Shown here: piece by piece, positions 9,570-17,954 of the stretch
Layout: every line of letters begins with the position of its first letter
Numbering within the stretch: position 1 is the stretch's first letter
NCBI RefSeq assembly: GCF_015160875.1
Contig: NZ_CP063374.1
Location: 372,001 to 436,000 of the forward strand
Origin: Streptomyces chromofuscus
Lineage (GTDB): Bacteria; Actinomycetota; Actinomycetes; Streptomycetales; Streptomycetaceae
Reading direction: 5' to 3'
DNA: 64,000 nucleotides
The notes under the pieces: generated by a model
Told to the model about the DNA's origin: nothing
Seen by the model: the letters and a program-made list of their open reading frames with translations, nothing else
The model's database searches: none
Position numbers and translations under genes: made by a program

Positions 9570-10227
9570 GCGGGGTTGCTCCGGTCGGTCGGGAATGAAG
9601 TGGTCGGCGTCCGGGGTAAGGAACGACGTTCGCTTTTCAGTCTTCGTCCGCGCCGGCGCGCCGGCCTCGGCTCGCACGACGACCTTTCGCCTCAGCCGCA
9701 CGAACGAGCTCGGGCGGGCCTCCGCCCTACGGCCGAGGGACACGTCCGCCCGCTGTTGCCCGGGCGCAGAACGGGTGCCGACGGGGCGGACAACAGCCCG
9801 CCCCAGCCTGCGCTTTCGGGACGTGAGAGGACCTGCACGCGTTGTCTCGCGCGCCTGCCGTCGAGGTCTGCTCGAAGCCTCAGCCGCTCGGGCTGCCGCC
9901 CGGGTTCATCGTGGCCGGATGCACGCCAGGAGAGCGCGCGCGTGGAACGGGGCTGTCACCGCGGTCGGACTGCAGCGGTTGCGGCAAGCGCCGGGGCTGG
10001 TGCCGGCACGCGTCGGACAACGCGGCGCGTGGACTGCCCCGTCCTGGGCGGCGCGCCACCGTGTCGAATGAGTCTCGCTGCGATACCGACCACAGGGCCG
10101 ACTGGCTTCGGGCGCACTTGTTCCGCGAAGCGGGTGGGCCGAGTTTCGCCCTCGTCGCGAAAGGTGCGGGACTGGGGCGGTGATGTCCCAGGCACCCAAG
10201 GGCGATCGGGCGCTGGGCTCTGTTGTT
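9570..10227. other. Gene-poor stretch upstream of MMPL gene
   Basis: About 660 bases. Several frames are open on both strands, but none has family features, a good ribosome site or sustained amphipathic composition. It borders the decayed transposase and may contain more of that element, too degraded to read. Confidence 0.35.
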
Positions 10228-10589
10228 CTCACCGAGGTCCGCGGCGGCCGGGTGGCCCGGGGCACGCTCGACCAGCGCCCGGACTCGGCCTGGCGACCTG
10301 CGTTTCGCTGAGCGGGATCCGCCCCGCAGAGCCCCGCGCCAGGACCCCGGCCGTGCCGCGCTCACGCCAGGTGCCGGCGCCACCGCACCACCGACCGCTC
10401 ACTCGGCCACACAGCGGCGGCGACAACGCCGTTCGTCTCCACGCCCTCGAAACGGACGACACCCTGCAACCAGATCCGCTCCCGCGCCGGCCTCTCGGCA
10501 ACGGGCAGCCCACCGTTGGTCGGCTCGGCCTTGCCCAGAAGGCAGGCATCAGCCCGGTCCCGGCGTCGACAGCCCGGCATCAAGCACAC
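10228..10589 (-). pseudogene. Decayed IS630-type transposase, frameshifted
   Basis: In one minus-strand frame (10589 to about 10372) I read ERIWLQGVVRFEGVETNG, then SERSVVRWRR. In the next frame (from about 10372) it continues WRERGTAGVLARGSAGRIPL, then SETQVAR. Together this follows the N-terminal winged-helix region of Streptomyces IS630-like transposases, whose typical form is RLEAVxxFExGxxNxEIAA, SERSVxRWRRxWRExGxAGVLSxGxxGRPxLS, ARL. A frameshift falls at RWRR/WRE. A third frame may continue as RVRALVERAPGH, implying another shift near 10295. The DDE catalytic region is not recognisable. It is a dead insertion element fragment next to the second GlxA-like gene. Confidence 0.65.
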
Positions 10590-10819
10590 TGCCGCACCGA
10601 TGGGCCGGGGCAGGCATCCCGCGTGCGGTGTCGCTGACCAGCGGCACCCGCAACGATCTCACCCAGACCCTGCCACTGCCGCTGCCGAGAAGGTCCCCGC
10701 CTCGGTCGGCCGACGACGCCGGCCACCCTGGGGTCTGGTCTGACGGCACCGGCATGGCCGTCCGTACCCAACGGCGGAAGGAGGAGGGCACAGCGAAGTC
10801 ATCGGCGCCCGAAGCGCGA

Positions 10820-11917
10820 TCAGACGGTGTCGCCCGTCCGGTACTTATGGGGCGAGGCCGCCGTGCTGCTGAACCGGTCGCGGTACGCTCCGGGCGTGAC
10901 ACCCATCTCCCGCTGGAACACACGCCGCATCGTCTCCGGACTGCCGAACCCGGCGTGGCGTGCCACGGTTTCCAGCGAATCCGTTCCGCTCACCAGCAGG
11001 GTGCAGGCGGCCTCGAGACGCACCTGCTCGACGTAGCGGGCGGGCGAGGTTCCGGTCTCCGCACGGAACAGCCGGGTGAAGTGGCGTGGACTGATGCCGG
11101 CGCGCCGGGCGAGGGACTCGAGCGTGTGGTCGCCGGCCGGGTTCTCCGTCACGCGGTCCAGCACCGCACGCACGGCGGGAGTTCGAGGGTGGCGGACTCG
11201 ACTGCGCACACTGAACTGGGACTGGCCGCCGGGTCGGGCGAGGAAGACCACCAACTGCCGGGCGACCTCGCGGGCGGTGTCCGCTCCGAGGTCCTCCTCG
11301 ATCAGCGCGAGGGCGAGGTCTATGCCGGAAGTCACCCCCGCGGACGTGTAGAAGCTGCCGTCGCGAACGAAGATCGACTCGGCGTCGACCTGAACCTTGG
11401 GGAAGCGGTGTGCCAGGCTCTGAGCGAGTTCCCAGTGGGTGGCGGCTTTGCGGCCGTTGAGCAGGCCGGTCGCCGCCAGCGGGAACGCCCCGGCGCAGAC
11501 GGCGGCCGTGCGCCGGGCGCCTCTGGCGAGTTCGGTAAGAGTCTGCCGCAGACGTCGGTCCAGCATCGCCGGTCTCCAGTCGGGCCCCCCGGGCACGATC
11601 AGGGTGCCGATGTCCCGGGGCAGGTCGGCGGCGGCACAGTCGGCCCCCAGCACGACGCCCGCGCACGTGTGGACAGCGTCACCTGTCAGTGAGGCCGTCT
11701 TGATGACGTAGTGGCCCCCGTGCTCGTTGGCGGTGGCGAAGGCGTCGACAGGGCCGGCGACGTCGAGCATTTGCACGCCCTCGTACAACAGGATGACGAC
11801 CAAGTGCCCTGCGTCCGGCCGCGTGCAGCGTCCGCTCGGACGATTTCCGGCTACGCGGTCGGCGGAGTCGGTGACCGGCTGCGGCAGACCGACAGGCGGG
11901 TGCGGAGGGGACGACAT
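10820..11917 (-). CDS. GlxA-family AraC-type transcriptional regulator (second copy)
   Basis: 365 residues from ATG 11917, with GAGG six bases upstream. It has the same architecture as the gene at 357-1337: DJ-1/PfpI-like domain at about 38-205, with TAAVCAGAFPLAATGLLNGR, and C-terminal AraC helix-turn-helix pair (LARRAGISPRHFTRLFRAE, then FGSPETMRRVFQREMG). Long segments match the first copy almost word for word (for example AATHW, TSAG, GID, ARPGGQSQFSVR), so they are paralogues. It is the last gene of a minus-strand run following an MFS transporter, an OsmC-like gene and a small ORF, which suggests local control of that run. Confidence 0.9.
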   Translation of the reverse strand: MSSPPHPPVGLPQPVTDSADRVAGNRPSGRCTRPDAGHLVVILLYEGVQMLDVAGPVDAFATANEHGGHYVIKTASLTGDAVHTCAGVVLGADCAAADLPRDIGTLIVPGGPDWRPAMLDRRLRQTLTELARGARRTAAVCAGAFPLAATGLLNGRKAATHWELAQSLAHRFPKVQVDAESIFVRDGSFYTSAGVTSGIDLALALIEEDLGADTAREVARQLVVFLARPGGQSQFSVRSRVRHPRTPAVRAVLDRVTENPAGDHTLESLARRAGISPRHFTRLFRAETGTSPARYVEQVRLEAACTLLVSGTDSLETVARHAGFGSPETMRRVFQREMGVTPGAYRDRFSSTAASPHKYRTGDTV

Positions 11918-11995
11918 CGGTTACCTCGTGGGGTGCGGAGCGCCCCGGGGGCGGTGGAGACAGGACAGGAGCCCCCGAGGCACGAACAGGGCGGG

Positions 11996-12157
11996 TTACT
12001 CGGGCCAGTCGGAGTTCAGGACGGTGTCGACGAAGCTCTGACGCACGTAACCAGGCAGACGGCGTTCCAGACCGTCCGCCTTGACGTTGCCGAAGGCGCG
12101 CGCCAGCCGGCTGCCGGGCACGGTGACGCCGGCGGCGGTGGACGTTTCGGTGGTCAT
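11996..12157 (-). CDS. Small hypothetical protein
   Basis: 53 residues from ATG 12157, with GGAG six bases upstream (TTGGAGCCCTG), ending in TAA at 11996. The product starts MTTETSTAAGVTVPGSRLA and ends NSDWPE. It has no signal peptide or membrane segment and I do not recognise it. It lies between the OsmC-like pseudogene and the GlxA-like regulator on the same strand, with modest gaps, so co-transcription is plausible. It may be a real small protein or the leftover N-terminus of a longer gene. The good ribosome site is the main argument for it. Confidence 0.4.
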   Translation of the reverse strand: MTTETSTAAGVTVPGSRLARAFGNVKADGLERRLPGYVRQSFVDTVLNSDWPE

Positions 12158-12222
12158 CAGGGCTCCAAGGAGGCGGGGAACGGTGCCGCCGGCGAGCGGC
12201 GGCACCATGGGCGGTTCAGCGA

Positions 12223-12635
12223 TCAGCGACTCGCCGGGGAGGCGAACACCGTGCGCGAGGTGATGGCAGGTGGATCGCTGAGCATGCGGTGAACCGGGCA
12301 GCGGTCGGCGACGGCGTTCAAGCGTGTGACCTGCTCAGGCCCCAGTTCGCCGGACAGGCGGACGTCCTTGACGATGTGGCCGCGCGACCCTGTGTTCGGT
12401 CGAGACGTACGTCGACCTCGACTCCGGTCAGGGGCCGGCCATGGCGCTTGGCATACATCCGCACGGTCACGGAGGTGCAGGCACCGAGCGCCGCCGGCAG
12501 CAGGTCGACCGGGGTGGGGCCGGTGTCCTGTCCGACGGGCGCGGGTTCGTCCGCGGTCAGCGCGTGCGGACCGATGGTGATCACCTGGGCCTGGGCGGGA
12601 GGACTGCTCTCCCCTACGGCGGCACGGGCGGGCAC
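12223..12635 (-). pseudogene. OsmC-like peroxiredoxin gene with a frameshift
   Basis: GTG start at 12635 with GAAGGA seven bases upstream, overlapping the end of the MFS gene. The first frame gives an OsmC/Ohr-type N-terminus: [20 protein letters not shown] with the first catalytic Cys, then [14 protein letters not shown]. The original frame then stops early. The family continues in another frame as [20 protein letters not shown], then ADRCPVHRML with the second Cys, ending at 12223. Removing two bases from the CGCGCGG run near 12379-12387 restores TQGRGHIVKD. Intact proteins of this kind detoxify organic hydroperoxides. It could be a genuine pseudogene or an assembly error in a CG repeat. 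Confidence 0.75.
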
Positions 12636-12645
12636 GACGCGTCCT

Positions 12646-13893
12646 TCACTTCCGGGCGGCAGGCCGGGCGCCCTCGGGCGACCCCGCCACCGCCGCGATC
12701 ACGGGACGTTCGCGCTGGGCGAGCGCGGCCACCGCGGACAGGGCGAGCAGGATCACCGACAGCCACAGGCCCTTGGCGATGCCTCCGTCGGAGTCGGACA
12801 GGACACCGGAGACCAGCGGGCCGACGGCCTGGCCGACGCTGAAGGCGACGGTCAGCCAGGCGATGCCCGAGGCCCAGGCGTGCGGAGGCAGCATGCGCCG
12901 GGCCAGGACGGTGACGGCCGTGGGACCGGCCATGAACGCCGAGCCGAAGACGATCGCGGAGATCATGGCGGCGGCGAGTCCGTCGCCCAGCAGCACGGGC
13001 AGTACGCCCAGCAGGACCACCACGGACACCAAGGCCAAAGAGGCGCCGCCGGGCAGTCGCCCGGTGATGCGGCCCCACAGCAGCAACGTCGCCAGCGCGC
13101 TCGCGGCACCGAGCACGATGAAGAACGCAGCCGTGCTCCAGGTGCCCAGGCCCTGGTCTTTCAGGAGTGCGATGACGAAGGTCATGTACGACACGTAGCC
13201 GGCACCGAACAGGACGTACCAGACGAAGGACCACGACATGCGCCCCAGGCCGGAACGCCCCTGCCCGGCCGCGGCCGGCGGCGCCGCGGGCACTGCCTTG
13301 GCGGCCCGTGCGGCGGGGATCAGGGCGAGCAGTGCCAGGACGCCCATCAGCAGCCAGCCCGTCTGCCAGCCGGAGGCGCCCAGGGCGCTCAGCGCGGCGG
13401 GAACGGCGACGCCGGACAGCACGACACCGATGCCGACCCCGGCCATGTAGACGGCGACGAGCGCGGCGGAGCGCTGCTGCCGGCCGCCGGTGTGGATCCG
13501 GGAGGCCAGCGCCGACCCGACCACGAACGTCACGGCGGTGGACAGCCCACCGACGAAGCGGAGTACGGACAGGGCGGCGAAGTCACCAGTGGCGCCGGAG
13601 CCGAGAAGCGCCAACGCGCTGATCACCATGCCCCACACGAAGGCCCTGCCCGCGCCGAACCGCTTGGCCCACCAGGCGCCGCTGCCGGCACCGATGATGT
13701 ACCCCACCGCGTTGGCCGTGTTCAGACCGCCGGCAGCCGCGTACGACCAATCGAGCTCGGTGCGCATCGACGGCAGCAGCAGGGCGTAGGCGAAGCGAGT
13801 GAACCCGAGTGCCACGACCGGGCCGGCCGCCAGGCCCAGCGCTGTCAAGTATTCGGTCCGCGGACGGACTGGTCCCGCACCCAACGTGTCCAT
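12646..13893 (-). CDS. YbfB/YjiJ-family MFS transporter
   Basis: 415 residues from ATG 13893, preceded by AGGGGAAG; the open frame extends upstream, but without a ribosome site and with non-membrane sequence. It has twelve hydrophobic segments. The N-terminus [22 protein letters not shown] is the hallmark of the YbfB/YjiJ group of the major facilitator superfamily (a conserved [13 protein letters not shown] motif in helix 1, then N-A-x-G-Y in helix 2). The substrates of this group are poorly defined. The OsmC-like gene starts 10 bases downstream, with its ribosome site overlapping this stop, so the two were a coupled operon. Confidence 0.88.
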   Translation of the reverse strand: MDTLGAGPVRPRTEYLTALGLAAGPVVALGFTRFAYALLLPSMRTELDWSYAAAGGLNTANAVGYIIGAGSGAWWAKRFGAGRAFVWGMVISALALLGSGATGDFAALSVLRFVGGLSTAVTFVVGSALASRIHTGGRQQRSAALVAVYMAGVGIGVVLSGVAVPAALSALGASGWQTGWLLMGVLALLALIPAARAAKAVPAAPPAAAGQGRSGLGRMSWSFVWYVLFGAGYVSYMTFVIALLKDQGLGTWSTAAFFIVLGAASALATLLLWGRITGRLPGGASLALVSVVVLLGVLPVLLGDGLAAAMISAIVFGSAFMAGPTAVTVLARRMLPPHAWASGIAWLTVAFSVGQAVGPLVSGVLSDSDGGIAKGLWLSVILLALSAVAALAQRERPVIAAVAGSPEGARPAARK

Positions 13894-14196
13894 GGTGTCT
13901 TCCCCTGAGGTCGTCCAGCTTCGGCGCCGCGCTGTCCGCGAGACGCCGATCCGCACCTGCGTGGCAGCGGACACCCCACTCAACTCCGCGAACGGAGCTG
14001 TCCATGACCGTGCTTCGGGACGGGACACCCTCGAATCGGGACACGCCTCGCAGCCGGCCCGGCGAGGGAGGCCGCGAGGTGGCCCGAAGTGAGGGCGTCC
14101 TGTCCGGGACCGCGCCGTGACGACCCGGAGCGGCGGTGTTCGACGACGAGCAGTACCTCGTCCGAGCCCTGGTGACCCAAGCACTGGAGTCCTACC
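13894..14196. other. Divergent intergenic region, MFS and aquaporin genes
   Basis: About 300 bases between two divergent starts. No gene is recognised. Promoters for both directions are expected here, but I cannot point to certain -35/-10 boxes. Confidence 0.35.
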
Positions 14197-14970
14197 GTGT
14201 CCTCCTCGTCGCACGCCTCCCGCGATCGCTCCGCGACCGCCGCCCCGCCCAGCCCCGGCCGTGTCTGGCTGGCGGAAGGCGCCGCCACACTGTTGCTGCT
14301 GCTGGCGATGACGGTTCTCTTCCGCCACTTGTTCCACCCCCAGGCGTGGCCGGCAGGGCACCTCACCTCGGACGCCGGACGACTCCTGGTCGACGCCGCG
14401 GTGAGCGGCGCGGTCGTGGGCGGGCTGGTCGCCTCACCCCTGGGCCGCGTCAGCGGCGCCCACATGAACCCGGCGGTCACCGTGATGCTGTGTGCGGCGG
14501 GCCGGCTGCCCGCGGCCCGGCTGCCGGTGTATCTGTCCGCGCAACTGGCGGGAGCGCTCCTGGGCACCGCGCTGGGGCGGGGTCTGCTCGGCGATGCGGT
14601 GGCCCACCCGCACGTCAGGTATGCCCTGCTCCGCCCCCTCCTCGCCCAGCCACCCATGGTGATCGGCGTCGGCGAGGCGGTGGGTACGGCCGTGCTGCTG
14701 GCGATCGTGCTGCGACTCGTCAGCGATCCCGATCTCGAGGAGGTGGCACCGGCCGCCGTCGGCGCGACGCTCACCGTCCTGATCATTCTTGCGGCGCCCG
14801 TCACGGGGGGCAGTCTGAACCCCGCCCGGCAGTTCGGCCCCTGGCTCATGGCAGGCGCTCCCGGACCGGCGTGGCCTTACCTGGCCGGTCCGATGGCTGC
14901 GGCGGTTGCCGTGGGTGCCCTCGCGCGCCTGCTGCCCGTCGGCGGCGGGAGGTCAGGGCCGTGGCGGTGA
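14197..14970 (+). CDS. MIP-family aquaporin/glycerol-channel-like protein
   Basis: 257 residues from GTG 14197, with GGAG eight bases upstream. It has six membrane segments and the two half-helix signatures of the major intrinsic protein family: GAHMNPAVT (Asn91) and GGSLNPARQFGP (Asn208). The second NPA is followed by Arg, the conserved selectivity-filter arginine. The family forms passive channels for water, glycerol or small neutral solutes such as metalloid hydroxides. The sequence does not settle which. It stands alone, divergent from the MFS gene. Confidence 0.9.
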   Translation: MSSSSHASRDRSATAAPPSPGRVWLAEGAATLLLLLAMTVLFRHLFHPQAWPAGHLTSDAGRLLVDAAVSGAVVGGLVASPLGRVSGAHMNPAVTVMLCAAGRLPAARLPVYLSAQLAGALLGTALGRGLLGDAVAHPHVRYALLRPLLAQPPMVIGVGEAVGTAVLLAIVLRLVSDPDLEEVAPAAVGATLTVLIILAAPVTGGSLNPARQFGPWLMAGAPGPAWPYLAGPMAAAVAVGALARLLPVGGGRSGPWR

Positions 14971-15340
14971 CCCGGTGGTGCTGATCATCGCCGGCGCGCC
15001 CGCCCTCCCGACCGCTGCCGGTGGGCGGTGCTGCCCGCGCTCTCGGCGTGCAGCGCGCCCAGCGCGTTCGCCGCGTCCGCCCTGCGGTGTCCCGCAGTGG
15101 CGCGCACGTCCAGCGCCGGCCGCGCGCCCGGCAGACATGAAAGGTCTCCCCATGCCCGCCCAGAGCGCGGACAACTGGCTCGCCCTGCCCCAGGTCAGCC
15201 GCCCCTCGCCACCGTTGACCGGCAGGTGCTGTCCATCAACGCGTCTGCGTGGCGCCGGGAGATCAGCGGGGAAGTCCTTGTCGACGGACGTCGCGCGGTG
15301 CGGTGGCTCGCCGAGACGGACCACCGACGCCGGGCAGAAG
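14971..15340. other. Stretch without a recognised gene
   Basis: About 370 bases between the aquaporin gene and the convergent ATPase gene. A short plus frame opens at 15151 (MPAQSADNWLALPQ), but the rest of it has no family features and no strong ribosome site. I call nothing here. Confidence 0.35.
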
Positions 15341-15877
15341 TCATTCCACCGCGTTGGCGCGGAAGACGGCGGTGACGGCTTTGCCCTCCGGCTCCGCGCG
15401 GGTGTGCCAGGAATCGGCGAGGGCCTCGACCAACCGCAGCCCCCGACCGGACTCGGCCAGCGGATCACCGTCGGCCACCCGCGGCCAGGTCGGGGAACCG
15501 CCCCGGTCGCACACGGTCAGTTCAGTGCCGCTCACGTCGCTGTGGAGCACCAGGTTCCCGACACCGTCGGTGTGAGAGACCGCGTTCGCCACCAGCTCGG
15601 TGACCACGAGCAGCGCGTCCGGCAGCCGCCCGCCGAGATGGTCCGAGCAGGTCTCCCGCACGGCTTCCCGGGCCTCGTGCGCGGCCCGTCCGAAGCCGGC
15701 GAGCTCGACCACGCGGTGGACGCCCACCGGGCTCGAGACGCGCTCGCCAGGTACGCCCGGACGCACGTCACCCTCTTCGACGCCGAAACGTCCGCTCTCG
15801 GGTTGTTCGCCCGTCGTCGGAACAACACCGACTCCAGCGGCCACGGCCCTCACCCTTTCAGGCCCAGAACTCCTCAC
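15341..15877 (-). CDS. Anti-sigma-factor-type serine kinase / HATPase_c_2 protein
   Basis: Up to 178 residues. The C-terminal 110 residues form a GHKL ATP-binding domain of the RsbW/SpoIIAB kind: N-box VVTELVANAVSHT, then LTVCDRGGSP, then the G2 box SGRGLRLVEALAD. Streptomyces carries dozens of these, acting as anti-sigma kinases or stand-alone ATPases in stress and development. The start is uncertain: GTG 15877 has no clear ribosome site, while GTG 15844 has GAGG four bases upstream and would remove eleven residues. The unusual perfect palindrome 15906-15930 lies just upstream and probably controls it. No sigma factor or antagonist gene is adjacent. Confidence 0.8.
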   Translation of the reverse strand: MRSSGPERVRAVAAGVGVVPTTGEQPESGRFGVEEGDVRPGVPGERVSSPVGVHRVVELAGFGRAAHEAREAVRETCSDHLGGRLPDALLVVTELVANAVSHTDGVGNLVLHSDVSGTELTVCDRGGSPTWPRVADGDPLAESGRGLRLVEALADSWHTRAEPEGKAVTAVFRANAVE

Positions 15878-15905
15878 GAAAACCGTTCGTCAGGAGAACC
15901 CACCA

Positions 15906-15930
15906 GGCTAGTTGGATATTCCAACTAGCC
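15906..15930. promoter_or_regulatory. Perfect 11-bp-arm palindrome, likely operator
   Basis: GGCTAGTTGGA (15906-15916), TAT spacer, TCCAACTAGCC (15920-15930). It is AT-richer than its surroundings and sits about 29 bases upstream of the first possible start of the minus-strand ATPase gene, a normal operator position. It could also fold as an RNA hairpin if transcribed. Confidence 0.6.
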
Positions 15931-16973
15931 GCGGGCGACGGCGGGTCGGCCGCCGGTGGCCCAGGGGAAGTCCGCGGCCCTCCTGGGCGAACCAGGGCCG
16001 CCTCCTTCGGCTCGGCCACCCCGTCGGCATGCGCCGCGGCGGCCACATCGACCCCGCGGCGGCGGGCGGCGTGCAGGGTCTCGGTCACCGGCGACCTCGC
16101 CGACGGGATGCCCCCGGCCACATGGTCAACGGAATGCGCGGCGCGGTGCGCGCTGGTCCACATCCCGGCCGTCCACGGGACGACCCGTTGGTCAACAATT
16201 GCGCAATTAGGGGACATACCAGTAAATTCCTAGCCGCGGCTTCGAGATGTCACTGGCAGACGGGGCAAAGGATGAGCACGAACGACCGCGTCGCAGTGAC
16301 AAGCGGCGTCGCACGCCTGCATGCCCCGCCCGGACTCCTGCTGCACGGGAGCGGTCAGGACGGCGAGAACCAGGCCGCCGGCACTGCCGGTTCCTTCGGG
16401 CGAGCCCCGGCATCCGTCGTGCACAGGCTCGTCCACGACCGGCTCGCTCGGTGTCTCAACGCCTCGGCCATGACCCAAGTAGCAGGCATGTCCACTGACT
16501 TGACGGTGACTGAGGTGGCCGACCGACAGCGTGCCGCAGACGCGGAGTCCCACTCGGTGGCGGACCGCGAGGGCCTCGCTCCCGCACGGGCTGCCATGAC
16601 GACACCTATACGCTGCGGCGGCTCTGCCCGGACCACTTGGCGCGGCACGCCGCTGACAGCGGCGTGGAGTGGTGACGACGTGTCGCTGAGCGCCTGATCC
16701 CTGATGCCGCACCGCGCGACCTGCTGCCGTTCCTCTGACGGAAGCGGACGCCATTGCGGAACCGACAGCCGCCACAAACACCCCGAGCCGAACCGCCCTC
16801 TCCCCCACCTTGCATCCGGGCGCGGAGCGCCTCATCGGCCCCACGTGCCCTCAGGAACCAGCCACTGATCGCCGTGGCGCAGCGCGCACACGCACCAGAC
16901 CGCAGCAGCTCCGCAAGCAACGCTCGGCCCCGTCCCCGACCCGCGTCAGCCCATGGAAGGACAACCTCGCCCG
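15931..16973. other. About 1 kb without a recognised gene
   Basis: Both strands have open frames, but none shows a known domain. One minus-strand frame, 16217-15858, starts MSPNCAIVDQRVVPW after AGGA, but has weak coding character and would run over the palindrome and into the ATPase gene start. The 12-bp palindrome at 16197-16208 lies in this gap. The region is less tightly packed than its neighbours and may hold decayed genes. Confidence 0.4.
16197..16208. promoter_or_regulatory. AATTGCGCAATT palindrome
   Basis: A perfect 12-bp palindrome in an AT-rich patch unusual for this DNA. It resembles a dimeric repressor site, but no gene starts within 100 bases with confidence. Function unknown. 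Confidence 0.3.
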
Positions 16974-17954
16974 ATGACCGATCGCACAACAAGATCCCGG
17001 GCCGACATCCGTGGCTTTCTCGCGGGCGACGGACCACAGCTGGTCGACGTGTGGCGGCGCAGCGCGCCGGCCGACCCCGTCACCGCGGACCGCTTCCGCT
17101 CCCTGGTCCTGCTCGACGCCAACTTCGACCCGGAGGGTCTTCGGGTCGCCGTCGAGGGGGACCGTGTCGTCGGCGCGGCCTACGCGGTGCGCCGTCTGAC
17201 GCCGATGACCGGCACCGACCTGGAGCCGGAGCAGGGCTGGATCCCGTTCTTCTTCGTCGACCCGACCGCCCGCGGGCGCGGCCTCGGCCGTCGCCTGCTG
17301 ACCGACGCCATCGACTGGCTGCACGGCCACGGCCGCACCCAGGTGGACTTCTCCTCGTACACCCCGAACTACGTCCTGCCCGGCCTGGACGCCGAGACGT
17401 ACCCGGAAGCGGCCCTGCTCCTGGAGTCCCTTGGCTTTCGCACGCTGTACGAGGCGGAGGCGATGGACCGTGGCCTGGTGGGCTACCGCGTCCCGGAACA
17501 CGTGACGCGCCGCGTGGAGGAACTGACGGCGCAGGGCCACCGTTTCGCCACCCCGTCCGACGACGACCTGGTGGACCTGTTCGCGCTCGCCGGGAGCCAC
17601 TTCGGCCCCGACTGGGCGTGCACGATCCGGGCGTGTCTGGTCGCGGGCACTCCGCTCGACCGGATCGTCGTCGCTCGTGACCCGTCGGGCCGTATGGTCG
17701 GCTGGGCGATGCACGGCGCGTTCGACGCGGTGGACGAGCGGTTCGGCCCGATCGGCGTGCTGGAGGAGATGCGCGGCACCGGCCTCGGTGAGGTCCTCCT
17801 GCACCTGGTCCTTCAGCGGATGCGGGCGCGCCGCGCGCACTCCGCGTGGTTCCTGTGGACCGGCGCGCAGTCCCCGGCAGGCCACATGTACCGCAAGACC
17901 GGCTTCACCACGACCCGCGTGTTCCGCGTGATGCGCCGGACGGCCGCTCGATGA
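16974..17954 (+). CDS. Tandem GNAT acetyltransferase
   Basis: 326 residues from ATG 16974 (AAGGA about 12 bases upstream); an in-frame ATG at 16953 has no ribosome site. There are two GNAT folds. The N-terminal one (about 10-150) has the acetyl-CoA pyrophosphate loop VDPTARGRGLGRRLL. The C-terminal one (about 190-320) has the degenerate loop EMRGTGLGEVLL and a late HMYRKTGF segment. Two-domain GNATs of this shape include mycothiol synthase-like and aminoglycoside-like N-acetyltransferases; the substrate is unknown. Its stop overlaps the start of the sugar-binding lipoprotein gene (ATGA), so it heads the ABC operon and may act on the imported compound. Confidence 0.85.
   Translation: MTDRTTRSRADIRGFLAGDGPQLVDVWRRSAPADPVTADRFRSLVLLDANFDPEGLRVAVEGDRVVGAAYAVRRLTPMTGTDLEPEQGWIPFFFVDPTARGRGLGRRLLTDAIDWLHGHGRTQVDFSSYTPNYVLPGLDAETYPEAALLLESLGFRTLYEAEAMDRGLVGYRVPEHVTRRVEELTAQGHRFATPSDDDLVDLFALAGSHFGPDWACTIRACLVAGTPLDRIVVARDPSGRMVGWAMHGAFDAVDERFGPIGVLEEMRGTGLGEVLLHLVLQRMRARRAHSAWFLWTGAQSPAGHMYRKTGFTTTRVFRVMRRTAAR

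Noticed and set aside
12289..13908. Open plus-strand frame opposite the MFS gene
   Set aside because: Low-complexity His/Gln/Gly-rich shadow; the minus frame is a clear twelve-helix transporter.
15906..15930. Palindrome 15906-15930 as a member of the TTGGATCCAA regulon
   Set aside because: It shares TTGGA/TCCAA half sites but with a 3-base spacer and longer arms, and it is 30 kb away; a different regulator is more likely.
15858..16217. Minus-strand ORF starting MSPNCAIVDQ
   Set aside because: Weak ribosome site, no family features, and it would run through the palindrome and into the ATPase gene; kept only as a remark in the gap entry.
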